Assembly: GCA_032027205.1 (NCBI GenBank)
Contig: JAVSMN010000001.1
Coordinates: 3,909,418-3,973,417 of the forward strand
Direction: 5' to 3'
DNA: 64,000 nucleotides
Origin: Zeimonas sp032027205
Lineage (GTDB): Bacteria > Pseudomonadota > Gammaproteobacteria > Burkholderiales > Burkholderiaceae_E
Both the position numbers and the translations under genes were made by a program. The notes under the pieces are model-generated. The model was not told where the DNA came from. It saw nothing but the letters and a program-made list of their open reading frames with translations, and made no database searches. This document shows positions 42,324 through 49,875 of this stretch, one piece after another. Every line of letters starts with the position of its first letter. Position 1 is the stretch's first letter.

Positions 42324-43403
42324 TTACAGCTTCAGCGACTCCATGTAGCTGTTGAAGCCCGCCTCGTTGAAGCGGAACCAGGCGACCTCCTGGTTGCGGA
42401 ACTGCTCGTAGTCGGTCCAGATCTTCTTCCAGTTCGGATTCTTGTTCGACAGATCCGAATACAGCTGCAGCGCCGACTTGTAGGCGGCATCGAGGATCGA
42501 CTTATCGAAGCGGTGCAGCTTCACGCCGTTGGCGACGAGCTCCTTCAGCGCCACCGGGTTCACCGCGTCGTAGTGCGCCTGCACGCTGACGTGCGAGGCG
42601 AACGCGGCCGACTCGACGATCGCCTGCAGCTCGGGCGACAGCGCTTCCCACGCCTTCACGTTGACGTACAGCGTGATCTGCGGGCCGCCTTCCCAGAAGC
42701 CGGGGTAGTAGTAGTTCTTCGCGACCTTGTAGAAGCCGAGCTTCAGGTCGTCGTAGGGGTTGACGAATTCCACCGCGTCGAGCGTACCCTTCTCCAGGCC
42801 CTGGTAGACCTCGCCGGCCGGGATGTTCTGCGGGACGACGCCCAGCGGCTCGAGCACCTTGCCGACGAAGCCGCCCATGCGGAACTTCAGGCCCTTCAGG
42901 TCGGCCGCCGACTTGATCTCCTTGCGGAACCAGCCGCCCATCTGCGCGCCGGTGTTGCCGAACGCGAAGTTGACGATGTCGTACTGCCGATAGAACTCGC
43001 GAAACAGCTTGCGACCGTTGCCCCAGGTGTACCAGGCGGTCATCTGGCGCGAGTTCATGCCGAAGGGCACCGCGCAGTCGAGTGCGAAGGTGTCGTCCTT
43101 GCCGAAGAAGTAGTACGCGGCGGTGGTGGCCGCTTCCACCGTGCCCTGCTGCACGGCGTCGACGACACCGAAGGCCGGGACGAGCTCGCCCGGCTGGTGC
43201 ACGGTGACATTCAGCTTTCCGCCCGCCGCCGCGTTGACGTTCTTCGCGAACAGTTCAGCGCCGCCGTACAGGGTGTCGAGCGACTTCGGGAAACTCGAGG
43301 TCAAGCGCCAGCGCACCGCCTGCTGCGCGTGCACCGCAGGCGCCACTCCGGTGGCGAGAATGCCGGCCATGCCGGCGCCCTTCACGAATGAACGTCGCTC
43401 CAT
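42324..43403 (-). CDS. dctP: TRAP transporter substrate-binding protein, Tat signal
   Basis: The 359-residue precursor starts MERRSFVKGAGMAGILATGV, a twin-arginine signal with Ala-x-Ala cleavage near VHAQQ. The mature protein matches the DctP/TRAP SBP type of keto acid and mannitol-like transporters: WRLTSSFPKSLDTLYGGAEL, FGMNSRQMTAWYTWGNGRKL, LKFRMGGFVGKVLEPLGVVP, LEKGTLDAVEFVNPYDDLKL. Arg in FRMGG binds the substrate carboxylate in this family. The gene converges on dctM, so the three TRAP genes are not one operon, which is unusual. Keto acids are likely substrates by similarity only. Confidence 0.92.
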   Translation of the reverse strand: MERRSFVKGAGMAGILATGVAPAVHAQQAVRWRLTSSFPKSLDTLYGGAELFAKNVNAAAGGKLNVTVHQPGELVPAFGVVDAVQQGTVEAATTAAYYFFGKDDTFALDCAVPFGMNSRQMTAWYTWGNGRKLFREFYRQYDIVNFAFGNTGAQMGGWFRKEIKSAADLKGLKFRMGGFVGKVLEPLGVVPQNIPAGEVYQGLEKGTLDAVEFVNPYDDLKLGFYKVAKNYYYPGFWEGGPQITLYVNVKAWEALSPELQAIVESAAFASHVSVQAHYDAVNPVALKELVANGVKLHRFDKSILDAAYKSALQLYSDLSNKNPNWKKIWTDYEQFRNQEVAWFRFNEAGFNSYMESLKL

Positions 43404-43571
43404 CCTGGTGTTCTCCCTTGGATTTGTGATGTGGATGTGGTCGACGCTCGACCGCGGCCGGGCGCCGGTGCGGGCGATTCTACCCGCGCCACCGGCGCGC
43501 GCCGACACCATGCGGGAAGACCCTGCCAGCCGCCGGGGACGCGCCATGCGCGCCGCGCCTGCCCGCGATGT

Positions 43572-45371
43572 TCAGCGCCGACGCGGCGGCATGAGGTCGG
43601 TGCAGGTCCCTTCGGCGAACTCCGCGGCCAGGCCGATCGTCTCTCCTAGCGTCGGGTGCGGGTGGATCGTCCGCCCGATGTCGGTGGCGTCGGCGCCCAT
43701 TTCGATGGCCAGCGCGATCTCGCCGATCAGGTCGCCGGCGTTCGTGCCGACGATCGATCCGCCGACGATGCGGTGCGTCTCCTCGTCGAACAGCAGCTTC
43801 GTGAAGCCCTCGGCGCGCCCGTTGGCGAGCGCGCGCCCCGAGGCCGTCCACGGAAAGCTCGCCTTCGTGATCTTCACGCCCTGTGCCTGCGCCTCTTCCT
43901 CGGTCAACCCGACCCACGCGATCTCGGGGTCGGTGTACGCCACCGACGGGATCACGCGCGCATCGAAGAAGCTCTTCTGGCCAGCCGCCGCCTCGGCGGC
44001 GACGTGCCCCTCGTGCGTTGCCTTGTGCGCGAGCATCGGCTGGCCGACGACGTCGCCGATCGCGAAGATGTGGGCAGCGCTCGTGCGCATCTGCCGATCG
44101 ACCAGGCGAACGAAGCCCCGTTCATCGACGTCGATGCCGGCTTTGTCGGCATCGATGCGCCCGCCGTTCGGCGTGCGTCCGACCGCGCACAGCACGAGGT
44201 CGTAGAGCTGCGGCTGCGCGGGCGCATTCGCTCCTTCGAAGGAGACGCGGATTCCGTCGGCGGTCGCCTCGGCGGCGACCGTCTTCGTCTGCAGCATCAC
44301 GCGATCGAAGCGCTGCGCGTTGTGGCGCTGCCAGACCTTGACCGCCTCGCGGTCTGCGCCGGGCATCAGCGCATCGAGCATCTCGACGACGTCGATGCGC
44401 GCGCCGAGCGTCGAATAGACGGTGGCCATCTCGAGCCCGATGATGCCCCCGCCGATGACGAGCATGCGTTTCGGCACGAACGCAAGCGCGAGCGCGCCGG
44501 TGGAATCGACGATGCGCGGATCGTCGGGCAGGAACGGCAGCCGCGCGGCGCTCGAACCGGCCGCGACGATCGCCTGCTCGAAGCGGATCACCTGCCGCTT
44601 CGACTCGCCGCCTTCGGTCGGCTCGACCTCGATGCGATTCGCGTCGAGAAAACGCCCGTAGCCGCGCACGACGCGCACCTTGCGGCCTTTCGCCATCGAG
44701 GCGACGCCTCCGGTGAGCTTGCCGACGACGCGGTCCTTGTGCGCGCGCAGCGCGTCGAGATCGATCTTCGGTTCGCCGAAACCCACGCCGATCGACGCCA
44801 GATGCTTCGCCTCGTCGATCAGCGACGCGACGTGCAGCAGCGCCTTCGACGGAATGCAGCCGACGTTCAGGCACACGCCGCCCAGCGTGGAATAGCGCTC
44901 GACGAGCACGGTGTCGAGCCCGAGGTCCGCGGCACGGAAGGCCGCGGCGTAACCGCCGGGGCCCGAACCGAGCACGAGCAGGGCGCAGTCGACGTCGGCA
45001 GGGCCGCTTTTCGCCGCTGCTCGCAACGGTGCGGCGGGGGCGCCCGGCGACGGCTGCGACGGCTGCGACGGCTGCGACTGCGCCAACGCTTGCGGCTGCT
45101 GCGAAGCTTGCACCTGCGCTGTCGCGCCCTGCTCCGCCCGCAGTTCGAGGATCGGCGTCCCTTCCGACACCTTGTCGCCGAGCTTCACGAGCAGCTTCGC
45201 GACGACGCCGCCGGCGGACGACGGGATCTCCATCGACGCCTTGTCCGACTCGACGGTGATCAGCGACTGCTCGGCGGCAACGGTGTCGCCCTCCGCGACC
45301 AGCAGTTCGATGATCTCGACTTCCGCGAAGTCGCCGATGTTCGGCACCTTTACCTGGATCGTCTCGCTCAT
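43572..45371 (-). CDS. lpdA: Dihydrolipoyl dehydrogenase with N-terminal lipoyl domain (PDH E3)
   Basis: The 599-residue protein fuses a lipoyl domain (residues 1-80, lysine in VESDKASMEIP) through a Q/S/P-rich linker to a full E3 flavoprotein: FAD site VLGSGPGGYAAAFRAADLG, redox cysteines in GGVCLNVGCIPSKALL, NAD site MLVIGGGIIGLEMATVYSTL, and the C-terminal active-site base in TIHPHPTLGETIGLA. It reoxidises dihydrolipoate on E2 and passes electrons to NAD. This fused form is typical of beta- and some gammaproteobacterial PDH. It is the third gene of aceE-aceF-lpdA, 8 bp after aceF. Confidence 0.97.
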   Translation of the reverse strand: MSETIQVKVPNIGDFAEVEIIELLVAEGDTVAAEQSLITVESDKASMEIPSSAGGVVAKLLVKLGDKVSEGTPILELRAEQGATAQVQASQQPQALAQSQPSQPSQPSPGAPAAPLRAAAKSGPADVDCALLVLGSGPGGYAAAFRAADLGLDTVLVERYSTLGGVCLNVGCIPSKALLHVASLIDEAKHLASIGVGFGEPKIDLDALRAHKDRVVGKLTGGVASMAKGRKVRVVRGYGRFLDANRIEVEPTEGGESKRQVIRFEQAIVAAGSSAARLPFLPDDPRIVDSTGALALAFVPKRMLVIGGGIIGLEMATVYSTLGARIDVVEMLDALMPGADREAVKVWQRHNAQRFDRVMLQTKTVAAEATADGIRVSFEGANAPAQPQLYDLVLCAVGRTPNGGRIDADKAGIDVDERGFVRLVDRQMRTSAAHIFAIGDVVGQPMLAHKATHEGHVAAEAAAGQKSFFDARVIPSVAYTDPEIAWVGLTEEEAQAQGVKITKASFPWTASGRALANGRAEGFTKLLFDEETHRIVGGSIVGTNAGDLIGEIALAIEMGADATDIGRTIHPHPTLGETIGLAAEFAEGTCTDLMPPRRR

Positions 45372-45379
45372 GGTTCGAC

Positions 45380-46876
45380 TCACAGGAGAACGCGCCGGAA
45401 ATCCGCGAGCAACTGCGCCAGCCGCGCGTTGAAGCGCGCCGCCGACGCGCCGTCCACGACGCGGTGGTCCCACGACAGCGACAGCGGCAGGATCAGTCGC
45501 GGCTCGAAGGCCTTGCCGTTCCACGTCGGCCGCATCGCGCTGCGGCACACACCGAGGATCGCGACCTCGGGCGCGTTGATGATCGGCGTGAAGTAGGTTC
45601 CACCGATGCCGCCGAGGCTCGAGATCGAGAAGGTGCCGCCTTGCATCTCGCCGGGCGAGAGCTTGCCTTCGCGCGCCTTCGCGGCGAGTTCGGCCGTCTC
45701 GCGGGCAAGCTGCAGGACGCCCTTGCGGTCGGCATCGCGGATCACCGGCACGACCAGCCCGTTCGGCGTGTCCGCGGCGAAGCCGATGTGCCAGTAGTCC
45801 TTCACGACGAGGTTCTCGCCGTCGAGCGACGAGTTGAAGCTGGGGAACTCCTTCAGAACCGCGACGCAGGCCTTGATCAGGAACGCGAGCAGCGTCACTT
45901 TCGTTCCGTCGCGCTCGTGCTCCCGGTTCAGTTGCTGGCGAAACGCCTCCAGGTCGGTGACGTCGGCGTCGTCGTGATTGGTGACGTGCGGGATCATCAC
46001 CCAGTTGCGGTGCAGGTTGGCCGCCGCGATCTTCCGTATCCGTCCCACCGGCTTGGCCTGTACGGGACCGAACTTCTCGAAGTCGACTTTCGGCCAGGGC
46101 AGCAGCCCGAGCGCGGCACCCGTCGCGGCGCCGGCGCCTGCCGTCGCGCCCTCCGCGCGCGGCGCGCCACCCTGCGCGAGCATCTCCTTCACCCAGTTGC
46201 GCACGTCGTCCTGCACGATGCGCTGCTTCGGACCCGAGCCGCGCACCTGCGCCAGGTCGACGCCGAGTTCGCGCGCGAACCTGCGCACCGACGGGGACGC
46301 GTGCGGCTTGACGACGTGCGTGCGGTCGTAGTCGAAGCCCGCGGTGGGCGACGGCTCTCCGTGCGACAGGCTCGGCGTCGGCGCCGCTATGTCTCGCGGC
46401 GGCGGCTCCGCATAGGCCGAGCGCATCGCGTCGCGCTCGGCCTGCGCCGACGCCGGTTCCTGCGGCGCCGACTGCACGCGCGCGCCGGCAATCGGCGCCG
46501 TGGCCGGCGGCGTCATCGAAGGCGCCGATTCCGGCAGCCCGGCCCTGGCCTGCGCGGTTGCCGCCGGCTCGTCGGCCGGCACCACCGGCTGCTTCGCTTG
46601 CGCGCCGCTCGCCGGTGCCGATTGCCCCGCTGCCGGCTGCGCCTTCAACTCGACGATCGGCGTTCCCTCGGAAACCTTGTCGCCGAGCTTCACCAGCACG
46701 CGGGCAATCACGCCGGCAGCCGACGACGGGATCTCCATCGACGCCTTGTCCGACTCGACGGTGATCAGCGACTGTTCAGCGGCGACCGTGTCGCCTTCGT
46801 TCACCAGCACCTCGATGACTTCGACCTGGTCGAAGTCACCGATGTTCGGCACGGACACCTGCATCGTCTCGCTCAT
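45380..46876 (-). CDS. aceF: Dihydrolipoamide acetyltransferase (PDH E2)
   Basis: The 498-residue E2 has one lipoyl domain (residues 1-80, lysine in VESDKASMEIP), an alanine/proline-rich linker, a peripheral subunit-binding domain (ASPSVRRFARELGVDLAQVR, GPKQRIVQDDVRNWV), and a catalytic core (RIRKIAAANLHRNWVMIPHV, then LPLSLSWDHRVVDGASAARF with the catalytic histidine and aspartate). It transfers acetyl from lipoyl to CoA. The single lipoyl domain here plus one on E3 makes two per set, fewer than the three of E. coli E2. It lies 106 bp after aceE. Confidence 0.97.
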   Translation of the reverse strand: MSETMQVSVPNIGDFDQVEVIEVLVNEGDTVAAEQSLITVESDKASMEIPSSAAGVIARVLVKLGDKVSEGTPIVELKAQPAAGQSAPASGAQAKQPVVPADEPAATAQARAGLPESAPSMTPPATAPIAGARVQSAPQEPASAQAERDAMRSAYAEPPPRDIAAPTPSLSHGEPSPTAGFDYDRTHVVKPHASPSVRRFARELGVDLAQVRGSGPKQRIVQDDVRNWVKEMLAQGGAPRAEGATAGAGAATGAALGLLPWPKVDFEKFGPVQAKPVGRIRKIAAANLHRNWVMIPHVTNHDDADVTDLEAFRQQLNREHERDGTKVTLLAFLIKACVAVLKEFPSFNSSLDGENLVVKDYWHIGFAADTPNGLVVPVIRDADRKGVLQLARETAELAAKAREGKLSPGEMQGGTFSISSLGGIGGTYFTPIINAPEVAILGVCRSAMRPTWNGKAFEPRLILPLSLSWDHRVVDGASAARFNARLAQLLADFRRVLL

Positions 46877-46982
46877 GGGCTCGCTCTTCGGTGAGTCTCG
46901 GTGCCCCGCCGCGCGCTGTGCGCGGCAGGGATCGTTCGCCGGAGCGCGGGCGCGCAAGCCCGCGGCCCGGGTGGGACCGCGT

Positions 46983-49694
46983 TCAGGCGTGATGCGGGTT
47001 CGGCTTCTCGGGATCGATGTCGTACTTGCGGATCGCGTCGGCCACGAGCTTGCGCTCGACGATGTCGTCGTCGGCGAGCGCGGTCAGCGCGGCCACTACC
47101 ACGAAGCGTCGGTCGATCTCGAAATGCTCGCGCAGCCGGGCGCGGAAATCGGAACGGCCGAAACCGTCGGTGCCGAGCACGTGGTAGCGCCGCCCCTTCG
47201 GCAGGAACGGGCGGATCTGGCCGGCGTAGGCCTTGATGTAGTCGGTGGACGCCACCAGCGGGCCCGAAGTGTTCTCGAACATCCGGGTGACGTACGGCAC
47301 CTTCGGTGGCTCGCCCGGATGCAGCATGTTCCAGCGCTCGCAATCGAGACCGTCGCGGCGCAGTTCGGTGAAGCTCGTCATGCTCCAGACGTCGGCGGCG
47401 ATTCCCCAGTCGCGCTCGAGCAGTTCGGCCGCCGCGAGTACCTCGCGCAGGATCGTTCCCGAGCCGAGCAACTGCACGCGCTGCTTCGCGTCCTTCATGC
47501 CGGCCCGGAAGCGGTAGCCGCCGTGAACGATGCCCTCCTCGTCGCCCATCACGAGCCCGGGCTGCGCGTAGTTCTCGTTCATCACGGTGATGTAGTAGTA
47601 GACGTCCTCCTGCTCCTGGATCATCCGACGCAGTCCGTCGTGGACGATCACCGCGAACTCATGCGCGAACGCCGGGTCGTAGGACACGCAGTTCGGAATC
47701 ACCGATGTGAGGACGTGGCTGTGGCCGTCCTGGTGCTGCAGGCCCTCGCCGTTCAACGTCGTGCGCCCGGCCGTGCCGCCCAGCAGGAAGCCGCGCGCGT
47801 GCATGTCGCCGGCCGCCCACCAGAGGTCGCCGGCGCGCTGGAAGCCGAACATCGAGTAGTAGATGTAGAAGGGGATCATGATGCGGTCGTTCGTCGAGTA
47901 CGACGTCGCCGCCGCCATCCACGAGCAGAACCCGCCCGCCTCGTTGATGCCCTCCTGCAGGATCTGCCCGGCCGCGTCCTCGCGGTAGTACATCACCTGG
48001 TCCTTGTCGACCGGCGTGTACTTCTGCCCTTCGGGCGCGTAGATGCCGATCTGGCGGAACATCCCCTCGATGCCGAAGGTGCGCGCCTCGTCGGGAACGA
48101 TCGGCACCACGCGCGGCGCGAGCTCCTTGTTGCGCGTGAGCGCGGTGAGCACGCGCACGAAGGCCTGCGTGGTCGAGATCTCGCGGCCCTCGGCCGTGGG
48201 CTCGAGCACCGCCTTGAACATGTCGAGCTCGGGAATCGTGAACGACTCGCTCGATCTCGTGCGCCGCTGCGGCAGGAAGCCGCCGAGCGCGCGCCGCCGC
48301 TCGAGCATGTACTGCATCTCGGGCGTGTCTTCCGAAGGCCGGTAGAACGGCAGATCGTGCAGCTGCTCGTCGGGAATCGGGATGTTGAATCGATCGCGAA
48401 ACTGGCGGATCGACTCGTCGTCGAGCTTCTTCAGCTGGTGCGTGGGGTTCTTCGCCTCGCCGGCGCGTCCCATGCCGTAGCCCTTGACCGTCTTGGCGAG
48501 GATCACCGACGGCTGTCCGGCGTGGTTCGACGCGGCATGGAAGGCCGCATAGACCTTGTGCGGGTCGTGACCGCCCCGATTGAGCCGCCAGATGTCCTCG
48601 TCGGTCATCCGCGAGACCATCTCGAGCAGCTTCGGATGCTTGCCGAAAAAGTACTTGCGCACGAAGGCGCCGTCGTTGGCCTTGTACGCCTGGTATTCGC
48701 CGTCGACGGTCTCTTCCATCACGCGCTGCAGGATGCCCTCCTTGTCGCGCGCAAGCAGTGGATCCCAGTACGAGCCCCAGATCAGCTTGATGACGTTCCA
48801 GCCCGAGCCGCGAAAGTCGCGCTCGAGCTCCTGGATGATCTTCCCGTTGCCGCGCACCGGACCGTCCAGGCGCTGCAGGTTGCAGTTGACGACGAAGATC
48901 AGGTTGTCGAGCTTCTCGCGCGTGGCGAGGCTGATCGCCCCAAGCGATTCGGGCTCGTCCATCTCGCCGTCGCCGCAAAACACCCAGACCTTGCGCTTCG
49001 AGGTGTCGGCGATGCCGCGCGCGTGCAGGTACTTGAGGAACCTCGCCTGGTAGATCGCCATCAGCGGCCCAAGCCCCATCGACACGGTGGGGAACTGCCA
49101 GAACTCGGGCATCAGGTTCGGGTGCGGATACGACGGCAGCCCCTCGCCGCCGACCTCCTGGCGGAAGTGGTTCAGCTGGTTCTCGGTGAGGCGCCCCTCG
49201 AGAAAGGCGCGGCCGTACAGGCCCGGCGCCGAGTGGCCCTGGAAGTAGACGAGATCGCCGCCGTGCTCGGCGCTGGGCGCGTGCCAGAAGTGGTTCATCC
49301 CGGTGCCGATCATCGTCGCCAGCGACGCGAAAGACGCCAGGTGCCCGCCCAGCCCGCCGCCGTCGGGCGACTCGATCCGGTTGGCGCGAACGACCATCGC
49401 CATCGCGTTCCAGCGGATGAACGAGCGGATGCGCTCCTCGTAGGCCGCGTTGCCCGGCGACGGCACCTCGAGATGTGGCGGGATCGTGTTGACGTAGGCG
49501 GTGTTCGCCGAGAACGGCAGGTACGCGCCCGAGCGGCGCGCCATGTCGATCATCTGCTCGAGCAGGAAGTGCGCGCGCTCCGGCCCTTCCCGGTCGATCA
49601 CTGCCTCGAGCGCGTCGAGCCACTCGCGCGTTTCGACCGAATCGGAATCGGCGGGAATTTCCGGCGTACGGGAGGGAACGGGCACGGCGGACAT
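46983..49694 (-). CDS. aceE: Pyruvate dehydrogenase E1 component (homodimeric)
   Basis: The 903-residue thiamine-diphosphate enzyme decarboxylates pyruvate and acetylates E2. It matches the AceE type throughout: FSANTAYVNTIPPHLEVPSP, a TPP-binding GDGEMDEPESLGAI, then TRMTDEDIWRLNRGGHDPHK, HGMGRAGEAKNPTHQ-like KGYGMGRAGEAKNPTHQLKK, and LNGEGLQHQDGHSHVL. ATG 49694 has GGAG directly before it, so it is preferred over 49721. It is the first gene of the pdh operon. A palindrome TTCCATATTACGGAA lies 66 bp upstream. Confidence 0.98.
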   Translation of the reverse strand: MSAVPVPSRTPEIPADSDSVETREWLDALEAVIDREGPERAHFLLEQMIDMARRSGAYLPFSANTAYVNTIPPHLEVPSPGNAAYEERIRSFIRWNAMAMVVRANRIESPDGGGLGGHLASFASLATMIGTGMNHFWHAPSAEHGGDLVYFQGHSAPGLYGRAFLEGRLTENQLNHFRQEVGGEGLPSYPHPNLMPEFWQFPTVSMGLGPLMAIYQARFLKYLHARGIADTSKRKVWVFCGDGEMDEPESLGAISLATREKLDNLIFVVNCNLQRLDGPVRGNGKIIQELERDFRGSGWNVIKLIWGSYWDPLLARDKEGILQRVMEETVDGEYQAYKANDGAFVRKYFFGKHPKLLEMVSRMTDEDIWRLNRGGHDPHKVYAAFHAASNHAGQPSVILAKTVKGYGMGRAGEAKNPTHQLKKLDDESIRQFRDRFNIPIPDEQLHDLPFYRPSEDTPEMQYMLERRRALGGFLPQRRTRSSESFTIPELDMFKAVLEPTAEGREISTTQAFVRVLTALTRNKELAPRVVPIVPDEARTFGIEGMFRQIGIYAPEGQKYTPVDKDQVMYYREDAAGQILQEGINEAGGFCSWMAAATSYSTNDRIMIPFYIYYSMFGFQRAGDLWWAAGDMHARGFLLGGTAGRTTLNGEGLQHQDGHSHVLTSVIPNCVSYDPAFAHEFAVIVHDGLRRMIQEQEDVYYYITVMNENYAQPGLVMGDEEGIVHGGYRFRAGMKDAKQRVQLLGSGTILREVLAAAELLERDWGIAADVWSMTSFTELRRDGLDCERWNMLHPGEPPKVPYVTRMFENTSGPLVASTDYIKAYAGQIRPFLPKGRRYHVLGTDGFGRSDFRARLREHFEIDRRFVVVAALTALADDDIVERKLVADAIRKYDIDPEKPNPHHA

Positions 49695-49759
49695 GGCGTC
49701 TCCTGCTTCGAAGGGTTTCATCCGATTCTAGGAAGCGGCTCGGCAAAAGACAAGGATAA

Positions 49760-49777
49760 ATTCCATATTACGGAAAT
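49760..49777. promoter_or_regulatory. Palindrome in the aceE upstream region
   Basis: ATTCCATATTACGGAAAT carries inverted TTCC and GGAA half-sites in an AT-rich intergenic region between aceE and the divergent kinase gene. The spacing resembles IclR-family operators (TTCCR-x5-YGGAA). It is unlike the PdhR site. No such regulator is encoded next to it. Confidence 0.4.
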
Positions 49778-49875
49778 GTTTTTCTTATTGTGAAAGTTAT
49801 ACAACGGACGGCAATGCGCCAACGAGCAGATGCGCACACGTCCTTCCGGTCGGGACTGTCTACACTTGCCGCTAG

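Noticed and set aside
46500..49793. A plus-strand frame of 1097 residues opposite aceE
   Set aside because: Antisense shadow of aceE and aceF with no domain, and the real genes on the other strand are certain.
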